Shown here piece after piece: positions 42,477 through 52,308 of a stretch of DNA of 64,000 bases. Source of the stretch: Gammaproteobacteria bacterium (GTDB lineage: Bacteria > Pseudomonadota > Gammaproteobacteria > Steroidobacterales > Rariloculaceae); contig JAJDVG010000008.1 in NCBI GenBank assembly GCA_022826245.1, positions 62,001-126,000 on the forward strand. The letters are read 5' to 3'. The translations under genes were made by a program, and so were the position numbers. Position 1 is the first letter of the stretch. The number at the start of each line of letters is the position of its first letter. The notes below the pieces were generated by a model. The model was not told where the DNA came from. It did not search any database and saw only the letters and a list, made by a program, of their open reading frames with translations.

Positions 42477-43232
42477 TCAACCCGCACGGAGTACCACGAA
42501 CTCGTAGCCATAAAACTCCGAATAGGCATGCCAGATGTCGATTTCCGTCTGGCACCGCTCCGCCAACTCCAGTGCGGCCTGCACGTCATGGTAACGCTCG
42601 CGGAACCTGGTTACGTTGTCCTGGAGTGGCCGGTAGTAGTCATCCCACCACGCTGACGCAGGAAGCGGAAAGTGCCCGACCGTCTCGTAACCGCACGCGC
42701 CGATGGCATCAAGCAGCGCCTGCGTATCGCGGATGGCCGGATATTCCCGGTTCCAGAACGCTGCACATGCTGCCGGTGGTTCGGGCTTTCGCCAGCATAC
42801 CTCCGTCAGCGCAATATGGCCGTTGTGCTGCAGCATCCGGCGCCAGTCCCGCAGTCCGGCTTCGAGACCCATGTTGTAGATGGCGCCCTCGCACCAGATC
42901 AGATCGAACGAACCGTCGGTGAAGTCGAGTCGGCGCATGTCCGCCACGCAGGCTTCCACCCGATCGGCGATGCCCAGTTCGTGAACCTCGCGTTTCAGCG
43001 CGTCGACAAACGGAGGGTGATTGTCGACGGCGACGATGTGCGACGGTGAGCTATTCGCGAGAACCAGGGTCTGGGCGCCGGTCCCGCAGCCGATGTCGAG
43101 TATGCGAGTGCGCGGTCCGATGTCCGGTACGAGTTCAAGAGCCCGACGCGTGCTCGCCGCTGTCCCCGGTCCCTGCCGGGGTAGGCCACTGAACAGTTCG
43201 TAAAACAACGCAACAGCTCGATCCGGTGGCAT
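42477..43232 (-). CDS. Class I SAM-dependent methyltransferase
   Basis: 251 residues, cytoplasmic. ILDIGCGTGAQTLVLA is motif I, IVAVDNHPPFVDAL motif II, DGSFDLIWCEGAIYNMG motif IV and GHIALTEVCWRK motif V. The C-terminal half (PASAWWDDYYRPLQ, ELAERCQTEIDIWHAYSEFYGYEF) is typical of ubiquinone/methylase-like small-molecule enzymes. The acceptor is unknown. It is separated by 85 bp from the exported methyltransferase-like gene. Confidence 0.88.
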   Translation of the reverse strand: MPPDRAVALFYELFSGLPRQGPGTAASTRRALELVPDIGPRTRILDIGCGTGAQTLVLANSSPSHIVAVDNHPPFVDALKREVHELGIADRVEACVADMRRLDFTDGSFDLIWCEGAIYNMGLEAGLRDWRRMLQHNGHIALTEVCWRKPEPPAACAAFWNREYPAIRDTQALLDAIGACGYETVGHFPLPASAWWDDYYRPLQDNVTRFRERYHDVQAALELAERCQTEIDIWHAYSEFYGYEFVVLRAG

Positions 43233-43317
43233 GATCCCACCTGCGGATGCTCGTCGCTACAGTCCGACCGAGCGGGCGCCGACGCCGGATTCTGACAGGG
43301 CGATTCCTTACGCCGCA

Positions 43318-44082
43318 CTACTCCGGCTTCGCGAACAGAAGCGCGAACCGGTCAGAGTTTCCCGTAACGGACGGTCGACCGACCTCATAGCGCAACTCGT
43401 CGTCGGGCCGCCTCAGCAGCGGGCTGTAGTCGACGAATACGAAACCGGCCTCCTGGACTTCCTTGATGACGAGCACGGGATCCATGCGCCGCACATTCTC
43501 CTCGTCGTCGGGTTCCATATGGCGGCGCGTGTGATCGACGATGCCGTAGAGACCGCCGGGCTTGAGCGCATCGAACGACGATTCGTTGATGGCCATTCGC
43601 GCGTCGTAAGTGAAGTTGTGATAGTTGCGAAACGTGAGCACCATGTCGACGGGTTCGACGTCCCAGGGCCCCGACGCGAACCATGGCGTGCCGCCGGGTT
43701 CGCCCATCGCGCCCCAGTGGATCTCCTCGACCTCTTCCATGCCCGGCAGCTCCGCCGTACCCACGAAGGCATCGCTGTAGAACGTCGGCGAGGGATGGGT
43801 AATGTAAAGTTTGCCGGCATCTCTCAGGACCGGCGCTAGGATCTTCGTGTACCAGCCGCCGGCCGGGAGCAACTCGATCACCGTCATGTCCGGCTCGAGC
43901 CGGAAGAAATCGAGCACTTGCGCCGGTTGCCGGTTACGGTCGCGAGCGCGCTCGGCCTCGGTTCGAATCTCGCTCTGCATGGCCGCGAACACGGCCTGTT
44001 GCAGTTCGGTCGGAGCGTTGCCGGATTGGCCGTACGCGACGGGAGCCACCATCGCGATGGCAAGAAGAAGAGCGGGTCTCAT
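43318..44082 (-). CDS. Exported methyltransferase-like protein
   Basis: 254 residues with a clear signal peptide (LLLAIAMVAPVAYGQSG), followed by a class I methyltransferase fold: FRLEPDMTVIELLPAGGWYTKILAPVL in place of the usual GxGxG motif I, DMVLTFRNYHNF, and FDALKPGGLYGIVDH. Similar secreted methyltransferase-like proteins are known in gammaproteobacteria, with no proven SAM supply in the periplasm. It may have another ligand. It follows the p-cresol-hydroxylase-like operon on the same strand. Confidence 0.85.
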   Translation of the reverse strand: MRPALLLAIAMVAPVAYGQSGNAPTELQQAVFAAMQSEIRTEAERARDRNRQPAQVLDFFRLEPDMTVIELLPAGGWYTKILAPVLRDAGKLYITHPSPTFYSDAFVGTAELPGMEEVEEIHWGAMGEPGGTPWFASGPWDVEPVDMVLTFRNYHNFTYDARMAINESSFDALKPGGLYGIVDHTRRHMEPDDEENVRRMDPVLVIKEVQEAGFVFVDYSPLLRRPDDELRYEVGRPSVTGNSDRFALLFAKPE

Positions 44083-44158
44083 CGGGACTCTCCGGTTCAG
44101 GCGGATTCCGGATTCTACAGCGCCACGCCGTCGTCCAGGAAACCTGGCACGGATCAGA

Positions 44159-44593
44159 TCAAACGCGATCGGCCGGCGCGATGACCCACGAGTACAGCGG
44201 AAGCTCGCTGACCGGGGTCGGGCCGATCGTACGGGCGATCCCCCATTCGGTCTCTTCGACGACGCGCATCCGGTAGGCCGGCGCGAGCGTGCCGAGCACG
44301 AACAAGGCGTCCTCGGCGGTCAGACCGGCAAGCGCCATGGGCTTGCGTTGCCAGCGCAGACTCAGGTCGTCGTACCAGAGTCGGGTGAGATCGCCGTCGA
44401 CACCGGAAATCGGTATCCCGGTCTCCCCGGCGTCTCTTCCCTTCGCGATCGCCTCGGCAAAGCGCTCATCGAAAACGAAACGCTCGATCCGCACACCGCT
44501 GCCTGCGCCAGGAGCGCCGACGGCAAACCCCGGCAGCAGCGTCGCTGCCGACGCCGCGGCGCCGAGTTTCAATACCGTTCTTCGATCCATCAT
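44159..44593 (-). CDS. Small Tat-exported protein of unknown function
   Basis: 144 residues starting with MMDRRTVLKLGAAASA, a twin-arginine signal, ending near AVGAPGAG. A possible single domain follows (RIERFVFDERFAEAIAKGRD, TRLWYDDLSLRWQ, DALFVLGTLAPAYRMRVV). A longer frame extends upstream but is the shadow of the flavoprotein gene. It starts 53 bp after the flavoprotein stop, so probably in one operon; it may assist cofactor insertion or electron transfer there. Confidence 0.75.
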   Translation of the reverse strand: MMDRRTVLKLGAAASAATLLPGFAVGAPGAGSGVRIERFVFDERFAEAIAKGRDAGETGIPISGVDGDLTRLWYDDLSLRWQRKPMALAGLTAEDALFVLGTLAPAYRMRVVEETEWGIARTIGPTPVSELPLYSWVIAPADRV

Positions 44594-44646
44594 CGTAGTT
44601 CGTATCCCCCAAGCTGAACGGTTCGCGGTAGTCCCCTGCCCCGGGT

Positions 44647-46257
44647 TCATGCGCTTCGGTCGCGCAGGTGCCTCGGCCAGATGCCGCCGCGGCCGGCGGA
44701 AATGATGCCGTTCGGATCGACGGCGTCCTTGAGCGTCTCGCTGAAGCGCCGCAGAACGTGATCGTTGAACGAGTAGTGGCTCATGACCAGGTCCTGGAAG
44801 ATCGGCGGCGTGCGGTACTCGCCCCAACCGTGCTCGGCGCCGAGGTTGGCCAGATGCGTGAACATCTCGCGCTGCCGCTGGTTCGCCGCGACGTCGACTT
44901 TCGAAACCGGGAATCCCATGAGAAAGACGAACGCCCGGTACATCCAGGTCTGCGGCGTGGACGCAGGGTGCGTGAACGACGGCATTCCCGCTTCCCTGAA
45001 CGCTTCGGTGAAGACTTCCTGCGCTTCGAGAACGGCTTCGCCGTTTTTCGGGATGATCGGTGCGAACCACATTTCGCCGTCCCAGCCCAGGGTATCGGCG
45101 GACTGGCGGGTTCCAAGTCTGAAAATCTCGAGATTCGGAATGCCGAGCGCGACCTTGTGCAGCCCCTCGGCTTCGTCGGCCGCGATCGGCCATTCCAGTT
45201 CGTGCAAGGTTTCGAACGTCGCGCCCGGGATGTCGCCGATCAGCCGTTGGGCGTAACGCCAGTTCGACTGAACCGTCTCTCGCGGCCCGTAGAACTGAAG
45301 TTCGACGCTGTAGTAGCCAAGCTCGTTGCCTTGCGCCCAGCGTTCGAGTTCCTGTGCGGCCTGGGCGAACGGCTGGCTCAGCATCGCTGAAACCTCGGGC
45401 GTTGCGAGATGCGGCGCCAGCGGCGTGTTGTAGTTCGGCATCCCGATGATGCCCTGGTGCTCGAGCTGATTCACCATCGCGGTGAGATCGACGATGTCCT
45501 GGCGAGCCGGGACCGTCACGATGCCCTTCAGATACGCCTCCGGTTCCGGCATCAGGTGGAATCCCATCTTCGTGACGACGCCGAAACCGCCCTGCGAAAA
45601 CAGCCCGTCAACGTGCGGCCCGAAGCCGTAGCGATAATCGCCCCAGCTCTCGGCGCCGGGCAAGGCGCCCATGCCGGTGCGCATGATTTCGCCGTTCGGC
45701 AGGACGACTTCCATACCGCTATGTGCAATGAAATGATCGCGATAGAGACCCCAGGTGTAGCCGACGCCATGATCGAGCGAGTTGCCGACCACGCTGCCCC
45801 AACCCGGATCCGGGCAGTCGATCAGGACCTTGAGATTACGGTCCTGGATATAGCGATAAAGATCGAAGTAGGAGACGCCCGGCTCCACGATCGCGAAGTG
45901 GCGCTTGTCGTCGACCTCGATCACGCGGTTCATGCGCTTGAGGTCCAGGACGACGCTGCCGGACAGGTTCGGCGCGGAACCGCCGTAGCCGAGATTGCGG
46001 CCCGTGGAGATCGGATAGATCGGGACGCCGTAGCGGTTCGCGGTGCGGACTACCGCCTGAACCTCCTCCACGTTGTCCGGCGCGACCGCGGCGGAAACCA
46101 GTATCTCTTCGGGCTCGTTCTGCACGGGCGAGAACGCATCGCGGTAGAGCCGAGTGTCCTCGTCGCGTGTGAATACCCAGTCCTTCCCTACGGCGTTCTC
46201 GAATTCTGCGAGGGCCGCGGTGAAGTCGCTTTCGTTTATGCCCGGGGGTATCGCCAT
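44647..46257 (-). CDS. VAO/4-cresol dehydrogenase-type flavoprotein
   Basis: 536 residues. The FAD-binding type 4 domain shows PIYPISTGRNLGYGGSAP and PGVSYFDLYRYIQ, then DCPDPGWGSVVGNSLDHGVG, GLFSQGGFGVVTKMG, all typical of PchF, eugenol hydroxylase and vanillyl-alcohol oxidase. The length matches PchF (about 520). It would oxidise a para-alkylphenol by hydride removal and water addition, passing electrons to the cytochrome c encoded 2 bp upstream. No signal peptide is seen, as in PchF. Substrate inferred from family. Confidence 0.9.
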   Translation of the reverse strand: MAIPPGINESDFTAALAEFENAVGKDWVFTRDEDTRLYRDAFSPVQNEPEEILVSAAVAPDNVEEVQAVVRTANRYGVPIYPISTGRNLGYGGSAPNLSGSVVLDLKRMNRVIEVDDKRHFAIVEPGVSYFDLYRYIQDRNLKVLIDCPDPGWGSVVGNSLDHGVGYTWGLYRDHFIAHSGMEVVLPNGEIMRTGMGALPGAESWGDYRYGFGPHVDGLFSQGGFGVVTKMGFHLMPEPEAYLKGIVTVPARQDIVDLTAMVNQLEHQGIIGMPNYNTPLAPHLATPEVSAMLSQPFAQAAQELERWAQGNELGYYSVELQFYGPRETVQSNWRYAQRLIGDIPGATFETLHELEWPIAADEAEGLHKVALGIPNLEIFRLGTRQSADTLGWDGEMWFAPIIPKNGEAVLEAQEVFTEAFREAGMPSFTHPASTPQTWMYRAFVFLMGFPVSKVDVAANQRQREMFTHLANLGAEHGWGEYRTPPIFQDLVMSHYSFNDHVLRRFSETLKDAVDPNGIISAGRGGIWPRHLRDRSA

Positions 46258-46259
46258 GA

Positions 46260-46664
46260 TCAGTCTCCGGAATTGTCTGTGAGGAAAGCCGTCAGTGCGC
46301 CGAGATCGGCATTGCTGACCTCGGTCGGCCTGAAAAACGGCATCATCGAGATGCCCTGTCGGACCATCTGTTCCACGAACTCGGGCACCATGTCGGTGCG
46401 CTCGGTCAGCGCGGCGGGCAGGGCTCCCTGGTACTTGATCGCCAGTGCCGCGGTGCCGGGCTTGAGCATCTCCGGCCCGTGGCAGGCATTGCACCAGTAC
46501 TCGTAGACGGCTTCGCCGCGTGCGATCAACTCGGCACGCGACTCCGGCGCTTCGAGCAGTATCCCGAGCTCACGGGACGTCTGACCGTCCTCAGGTACTT
46601 GCGCGCCGCTCGACATTGACAGCAGCAGGCCCACAATTGTGAGCGCGGTCATTAAATGCTTCAT
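46260..46664 (-). CDS. Cytochrome c subunit of the flavoprotein
   Basis: 134 residues from ATG 46664 (GGGAG upstream), signal peptide ending near SSGAQVP. One haem site CNACH in YEYWCNACHGPEML; the distal Met is probably in ISMMPFFRPTEVSNADL. Size and order match PchC-type subunits. The stop is 2 bp from the flavoprotein start, indicating tight coupling and a joint complex. Confidence 0.9.
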   Translation of the reverse strand: MKHLMTALTIVGLLLSMSSGAQVPEDGQTSRELGILLEAPESRAELIARGEAVYEYWCNACHGPEMLKPGTAALAIKYQGALPAALTERTDMVPEFVEQMVRQGISMMPFFRPTEVSNADLGALTAFLTDNSGD

Positions 46665-46880
46665 TGTTCTCCCTGTGCCGGGCACGCCGGCGTTTCGCGT
46701 GAGTCTACAACGGCGGTACCTTGCGTGTGAAGGCGAATCCTTCTCCGTCGCGAACAGTTCAGGGATCGTGTACGCCCGTCGACCTGCGATGGCGCGTCAT
46801 CCGCTGTCTCCGGAACTGCGTAGTACGTGCGATAGTGCCGGCGCCGTGCCGGATACCGCGTTTCCGCAAGCCGGTCCGCG

Positions 46881-48995
46881 TCAACGCGTCTTGAGGCCAA
46901 GAAACGGCGATTCGCCGTTCGTTGCGGCGAGCCTGACTTCGGGCTCGTCACCGGGCTGCCACACCTGCACCTCGAAGTGGACGCGCCGTCTCGCAGCCGA
47001 TTCCGAGACCAGCATGTTCTCGACCGGCTCGGGCAGCACGACATACTCGGTTCGCAGCGCATCGTCCAGAAACGAAATGCGGTAGTAGCCATACGCGTCG
47101 CAGTCCGCATACGCGAGGTGAGGGTTCACCTCGTCGTCGGCAAGCGCTAGGGCCGATTCACGGTCATAATTCGCGCCGAATTCCCGTGCGGTTTCAGCTC
47201 CGAAAAGCATCCAACCGTTCATCAGGGGCGCCTGTCGATAGATGTAACCGATCGCCTCCCCGTCACAGGTCGTCAACTCGTCCAATGCAGGATCGCTTCT
47301 CATCAATCGACGCTGGATCTTGAATCGGCACCCCCCGCTTACGCTCGCACCGGCAAACTCGGGAATGACCGCCCGTCCCGCGCCAAAGTCGAAATCATCG
47401 TGGACGACGCCGGCGAAGTTCGCGTGACGGTCGCCTGTCAACGAAACGACATTGGCCAGTCCCCGATCGAGTATGAATGACATGAGCTCGGTGCGTTCGA
47501 CCGGATAGCCATCCCAACTGTCCGTGTAGTAAAGACCGGACTTGTGACCCTGCTCGGCGAAACTGTTGTCGAAGCCGAAACGCATCAGCGGTACGCTGTT
47601 GCAGATGACCTTCCACCGCGCGGAGCTGTTGACGAGCGACTGCTTCAGCCACTCCTTCTGCGTCTCGCCCAGCAACGAGCCGTAGGGCCTGTCCAGGCGC
47701 GGGTTCGGAACCTCGCGGCCGAACACGCCGATGGTCGCTGGAGGATTGCCGTCGTTCGCCGTCCGACCGGCGTTGAGCGTCCTGATCAAGAGCGGATCGA
47801 GCGGCGCCGCCGGATAGGCGGCTACCCCGTCATCGTTCGCGAGCAATGAATCTTCGACGCCGCGCGCGCCGCGATAGCTTCTGGAGTCGAGCAGCATGAG
47901 ATCGACATCCCGACCCCATGTGAGGCTGCGGTAGATGGTCAACGACCCGATGGCCTTTCGGTTGTTCTCCTCGAGACTCAGGTAATGATCGTCGAATTCA
48001 CCGGGACCGACGGCGGTTACATCTGCGAAGGAAAAGTCCCGAGCGTCGTTAACGCCCGCGGGACCCGGGCGCGAACTCGTCAAGGCTGCCGGGATGTATT
48101 CGAACCACGCCTGATTCGCGGCAACCTTGAGATCCGCGATCGGGCCGTTCGGGCCGTAGCTTTGCCAGTAATCGTTGACGAGTTCATGATCGTCCCAGAT
48201 GCAGACGAAGGGATACAGAGCACGCGCTTCAAGCAGTGCTTCGTCCTGCAGATAGCGGCGGTAGATGTGACGAAAGTCGTCGAGCGATGTCGGGATCAAC
48301 TGATTCCGGGAGTCGACCTGCCCGCCGGAGGGCAGGTCATCGATGGTTCGCGCCGAGCCGTCACGGTTTGCGAGTTCGCTGCGCACCCCGTCCATCGTCC
48401 GCAACGTCTTCCCGACGTTCTCGTAGATGAAGTCGCCGACGTGCAGGCAAAGATGCGTGCGGTCGGCGACAGGCCGGGCGGCATCATCGAGAACAAGCTG
48501 GCGATAGGCGTTGAAGAAGCCCGTCTCGTAGTCCTGGCAACAGAAGACGGCCAGATTCAGACAAGCGGGGGCAATGTCGGAGGGCGCCGTTCGAGTGCGC
48601 CCGACACGGCTTGCGTATCCGTCAGGCGCTAAGAACCTGTACCAATAGAACGAGTCGGGGCTCAATCCGTCCACGAAGCATCGTACGGTGTGGTCGACCG
48701 ATGCGTCGGCGGCAACGACTTCCTCGACCAGCAGCTCATCGAACGAGTCCCCGGTCGATACCTGCAGGGTCAGCGGAATCGATGCAGCGGCGCGCGTATC
48801 CGTAACGCGGGTCCAGAAAACCACGGCGTCCGGCTGCGGGTCCGCCGAGGCTACCCCCTGGGCGAATGCGAACCGGTTGCTCTCGGTGCGAATCGCTTGA
48901 GCGTGAGCGGACAGCGGCCTCAACAGTGCGGAAACGACAAAGCAGCCGCCTGAAGCTGCGAACTGCTGCAGAAACAGTCTGCGCGGAATACTCAC
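46881..48995 (-). CDS. phoD: PhoD-type alkaline phosphatase/phosphodiesterase
   Basis: 704 residues with a twin-arginine leader (IPRRLFLQQFAASGG). The N-terminal domain (FAQGVASADPQPDAVVFWTRVT) is the PhoD N-domain; catalytic-domain landmarks are HVGDFIYENVGK, CIWDDHELVNDYW, SLTWGRDVDLMLLDSRSYRG, LTGDRHANF and the Cys in FCCQDYE. These enzymes need Ca and Fe and release phosphate from esters or diesters outside the cytoplasm. It is the last gene of the leftward operon beginning with the LysR gene. Confidence 0.9.
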   Translation of the reverse strand: MSIPRRLFLQQFAASGGCFVVSALLRPLSAHAQAIRTESNRFAFAQGVASADPQPDAVVFWTRVTDTRAAASIPLTLQVSTGDSFDELLVEEVVAADASVDHTVRCFVDGLSPDSFYWYRFLAPDGYASRVGRTRTAPSDIAPACLNLAVFCCQDYETGFFNAYRQLVLDDAARPVADRTHLCLHVGDFIYENVGKTLRTMDGVRSELANRDGSARTIDDLPSGGQVDSRNQLIPTSLDDFRHIYRRYLQDEALLEARALYPFVCIWDDHELVNDYWQSYGPNGPIADLKVAANQAWFEYIPAALTSSRPGPAGVNDARDFSFADVTAVGPGEFDDHYLSLEENNRKAIGSLTIYRSLTWGRDVDLMLLDSRSYRGARGVEDSLLANDDGVAAYPAAPLDPLLIRTLNAGRTANDGNPPATIGVFGREVPNPRLDRPYGSLLGETQKEWLKQSLVNSSARWKVICNSVPLMRFGFDNSFAEQGHKSGLYYTDSWDGYPVERTELMSFILDRGLANVVSLTGDRHANFAGVVHDDFDFGAGRAVIPEFAGASVSGGCRFKIQRRLMRSDPALDELTTCDGEAIGYIYRQAPLMNGWMLFGAETAREFGANYDRESALALADDEVNPHLAYADCDAYGYYRISFLDDALRTEYVVLPEPVENMLVSESAARRRVHFEVQVWQPGDEPEVRLAATNGESPFLGLKTR

Positions 48996-49028
48996 CGAAA
49001 TGCCCTGCCGGTTGCCGTGTACGCGGTG

Positions 49029-50021
49029 TCAGTCGGAGATGACCTGATCGATCCAGTCCAGCATCAGGGCGGAAATCTGCTCGCTGTTGTTCTCCAGCAT
49101 CATCATGTGTGAATTTCCCGAAATACCCATGCGCGGCAGATCGAGCATGCGCGCGTGCTGGCCGATTGCGCTGTGATGGTCAATGGCCTCCTGACACTGA
49201 TCGAAGCGCGGCGGCATCTGCGGACGCACTTCCATATGGTCTCCGAAGACGGACAGAAGCGGCACGCCGGCGATGGCCTGCAGGTCTTCGCTGTCGGTCA
49301 GGCAACCTACGGGTTCGACGTTGATGATGCCGAGAAAGAGTTCCGGATGCGTCAAGGCGCCCTGAAATGCGTCGTTGCCGGAGGCCGAATGGACCAGAAC
49401 AAATGCCGCTCCGATCTCCTCGAGAAGAGCCGTGAGCGCGGCAATGTTGCGAACTTCCGGTTCGGCGCGCCGATGGTGGGGCAATCGGCGAATGGGCGTC
49501 AACGACGCGATCATTCGATCGTACGAATCGGCGGGAAACCGGCTGTCGTCGAAAAACTCGCCGTAGCGGGGACCGACGCCCCAGCGCGTCCAGACCTCCT
49601 CCGCGCCCCATAGCCGCATTCGGGGCGTGCCCGTATCGGCCGTGGCCGGTGGGAAGCCGGCGGCCATCGTATGCACGCGCTCCACGAGGTAGACCGGGTG
49701 ACCGCGTCGCAGAAAATCGACGGCCCAACCGGCTCGGCCATCTGCCGTGCTCAGAAAAATGTCTGACCGCAACCCCATGCCGGGCGTCATCACGACAGCC
49801 GGCTTCGATACGCTGGCCGCAGGCACGAAATACGTGACGACGATATGGTTGTCGACGTTGTAGTCCGCGACCTCGTTTTGCCCGGCAGTTCGAGTGACTT
49901 CAACCCGCTCGCCGCCGAGAAACCGCACGCCCATGTCGGAGAGTACGACGTCCTGAGCGACAGCCGCCGGGCCCGCAAGGAGCGCGATGGCGACGACCTG
50001 CAATGCCTTTGCGTGAGTCAC
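49029..50021 (-). CDS. Exported alpha/beta-hydrolase
   Basis: 330 residues with a signal peptide ending near PAAVAQDV. VVMTPGMGLRSDIFLS near the oxyanion region, FVLVHSASGNDAFQGAL with the nucleophile Ser in HSASG, GVPLLSVFGDHMEVRP with an acid, and SGNSHMMMLENNSEQI with the catalytic His make it a complete triad. An ester or lactone substrate is likely. It lies 15 bp after the B-type gene and 33 bp before phoD, so it is within the same operon. Confidence 0.87.
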   Translation of the reverse strand: MTHAKALQVVAIALLAGPAAVAQDVVLSDMGVRFLGGERVEVTRTAGQNEVADYNVDNHIVVTYFVPAASVSKPAVVMTPGMGLRSDIFLSTADGRAGWAVDFLRRGHPVYLVERVHTMAAGFPPATADTGTPRMRLWGAEEVWTRWGVGPRYGEFFDDSRFPADSYDRMIASLTPIRRLPHHRRAEPEVRNIAALTALLEEIGAAFVLVHSASGNDAFQGALTHPELFLGIINVEPVGCLTDSEDLQAIAGVPLLSVFGDHMEVRPQMPPRFDQCQEAIDHHSAIGQHARMLDLPRMGISGNSHMMMLENNSEQISALMLDWIDQVISD

Positions 50022-50036
50022 GAATACAACCCTCGT

Positions 50037-51278
50037 TCAGCCGAGACCCGGCAGTGCGAGATTGTCCGCGGGTATGCAGTTCGCTTCCTTGATGTCGGAA
50101 CGCAGGACGCGATCGCGGAACTTGACATGGTTCCACTCTCCGACCCAATGCTCGGGATCCTCGAAGGTGAAGTCCATCACCAGCGTATTGCCGTCGTTGA
50201 TCAATCGGTAGCGCTCGGTGATCTTGAGCTGAGTGCCCGTGATGACACCGGCCTGCATCAGATGATTCTCGTCCGTGAATCCTTCCGTTTCGATGACGAG
50301 CGTGTCACCGTCCCAGTACCCGAGCGACTCGCCGCTCCAGTTGCGATCCAGTCGATTTTCGGGCAGGCGCTCGCGGCCATCCAGATAGATCACTCGATAC
50401 TCGTTGCTGAGTCGCGAAACCATGAAGATCACAGTCGGATACTGCAGCATCATGAGGGAACCGTAGCGAGTCATGAGTCGCGGCATCCCGGCCGGGTAGC
50501 ACGCGGCCGTCGGGTCGAAGTAGCGGTCCCCCTGCGCCGCGGCCTCCATGTACGCGTCGTGGAATGCCTGACCCTTCGGGGTCAGCTCGGGCATGGGCTT
50601 GAATTCGTATGACCCGTAGTTGGCGCGCCATTCATCCTCGCCGCGAAACTGCCAGACGCCGGTCAGATCGAACGGCGCTGCCGGTCGTTCGCCGGCGAGG
50701 TTGTCGGGGTCGAGCGCTCCGGACATCACGCCCGTGGACTCGGAGTCTCCGGTGCCGGTCCCGTCAGAGACGATTGGCAGATTCGGCGGCCGAGTCTTCT
50801 CCTCTCGCAGTTGCCATGTCTCCCCGTCCGGGGGTGGAACGTAAGCGACCAGAGATGGCACGGGCTGGCGCCGCCGCTCGGGCGCACCCGACTCGCCCAT
50901 TGAGTACGCGGTTCCGTCGGCGGCAATGAGGCCCTGAAGCAGACCGCCCGGCTCCCCGTTCTTCATCGGATACACCCTGACGGTGATTCGATCGCCTTCG
51001 TGCACCGCGTCCCGGTCGAATCCCGCTCGAATCAGCATCGCGATACTCTGACCTTCGATCGGCCAGACCTCCGGTTCTCCATCGACCCCTTCGGTTTCGA
51101 CATGCACGATCAGGTGAGGATTCCGCCAGATGAACGTGGTAACGGTACCGGTCACGTCGACCGATCGAGTCTCGTCAAACGCGATGGCGGAGTGGTGCGC
51201 GAGCATGACTCCGGGCGCCGCGATAGCGCCCGCCGTTACCGCCAACGCCGCCAGAACGCGAATAAGTAGAGTTTGCAT
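50037..51278 (-). CDS. Secreted DUF6152-type protein B2
   Basis: 413 residues from ATG 51278 (GGAG upstream). Signal peptide ends near APGVMLA, then HHSAIAFDETRSVDVTG. It parallels B1 almost residue by residue: RNPHLIVHVE, IEGQSIAMLIRAGFDRDA, FDLTGVWQFRGEDEWRANYG, MPRLMTRYGSLMMLQYPT, YWDGDTLVIETEGF, KEANCIPADN. As in copy 1 it sits directly after an A-type gene. Function unknown. Confidence 0.92.
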   Translation of the reverse strand: MQTLLIRVLAALAVTAGAIAAPGVMLAHHSAIAFDETRSVDVTGTVTTFIWRNPHLIVHVETEGVDGEPEVWPIEGQSIAMLIRAGFDRDAVHEGDRITVRVYPMKNGEPGGLLQGLIAADGTAYSMGESGAPERRRQPVPSLVAYVPPPDGETWQLREEKTRPPNLPIVSDGTGTGDSESTGVMSGALDPDNLAGERPAAPFDLTGVWQFRGEDEWRANYGSYEFKPMPELTPKGQAFHDAYMEAAAQGDRYFDPTAACYPAGMPRLMTRYGSLMMLQYPTVIFMVSRLSNEYRVIYLDGRERLPENRLDRNWSGESLGYWDGDTLVIETEGFTDENHLMQAGVITGTQLKITERYRLINDGNTLVMDFTFEDPEHWVGEWNHVKFRDRVLRSDIKEANCIPADNLALPGLG

Positions 51279-51309
51279 GGTTCTGCGTCTCCTCCAGGTC
51301 GCTGTCGAC

Positions 51310-52308
51310 CTATAGCCCACCTTCCAGGAACAGGCGAGCGCTCGCTCGCGTGCACTCGACCACGATCAGATCCCGATCCGGCATCTTCACGTATCTGCGA
51401 TTGATGACCACCGGCGCCTCCAGATACACGGGATCCGTAACTGTCATCTCGATGTTGATCGCAAGGCCGTCGGGCTCGAGCGTCAACCGTTCAACGAGAT
51501 GCTTTTGCTCGCTGGAGTCGACGCCGGTGTGAGTGCCCCAACGATCGGCCGCGAAATTGGTCGTTTCGATCACGAGCGTGTCGCCGTCGAGCCTCGCAAC
51601 GGAATGCCCGAGCTTCGACGGTTCACCCGGCTCCCGTGTAGCGTCAAACGTGATAATCCGTGGGTCTTCGCGCAGCTCGTAATCCATCACGATCGTTTGT
51701 TCGTCAAGTCGATGAATCCTTATCGGGTAAGGCAGCAGCGTCGACTTCGGCGGTCCGGGATTCTGACAATCGAGCTGAGGATTCTGATCCTCATTGAAAT
51801 TCGCGATGAGCGGCATCGCGAAATCGGTGTATGGCCAATCCGCCGGCGGCTCATAATCCGGGCGTGCGCCGCCGAGGGACCGAACCCAGATACCGGTGAA
51901 GTCCGTGGACGGTTCCGTCGGCAGTTCCGTGCGCGCCATGGACAAGCGCTCGCCACTGCCGGTCTCCGCCCACTGAAGGCCGGAGTAATAGCGATTGGGG
52001 TCACGGTCGGCCGGTCCTTCCCAGGTGATGCGATCCCCCGGCCGGAAACTGTCGCGCGACCATCCGCGTTGCGCCATGCCCGGCGGATGCAGCAGTTCGA
52101 TGCTGTACTCGACCACTTCGCCGTGCTGATTGGGCGCCATCGCCTTGATATATACGTGGGGCATGGTCCAGCTATATTCCGTGACGACGCCGGTGTGGCG
52201 CCTGATGTCTTCGCGGTCGAGATTGGCGTGTGAGTGATGGGCGTAGGCCTGTGGCGCGCCGAGAAATGCCCACCCGCAAAAAACCGTCCAGAACCGCTTG
52301 GTATTCAT
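51310..52308 (-). CDS. Secreted DUF6152-type protein A2
   Basis: 332 residues; the complete version of the A1 protein cut at the window start. Signal peptide to APQAYA, then HHSHANLDREDIRRHTG, YSWTMPHVYIKAMAPNQHG, HPPGMAQRGWSRDSFRPGD and LDGDTLVIETTNFAADRWG. The ATG overlaps the stop of the LysR gene (ATGA), so the regulator and A2 are translationally coupled. B2 follows after 31 bp. Confidence 0.92.
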   Translation of the reverse strand: MNTKRFWTVFCGWAFLGAPQAYAHHSHANLDREDIRRHTGVVTEYSWTMPHVYIKAMAPNQHGEVVEYSIELLHPPGMAQRGWSRDSFRPGDRITWEGPADRDPNRYYSGLQWAETGSGERLSMARTELPTEPSTDFTGIWVRSLGGARPDYEPPADWPYTDFAMPLIANFNEDQNPQLDCQNPGPPKSTLLPYPIRIHRLDEQTIVMDYELREDPRIITFDATREPGEPSKLGHSVARLDGDTLVIETTNFAADRWGTHTGVDSSEQKHLVERLTLEPDGLAINIEMTVTDPVYLEAPVVINRRYVKMPDRDLIVVECTRASARLFLEGGL

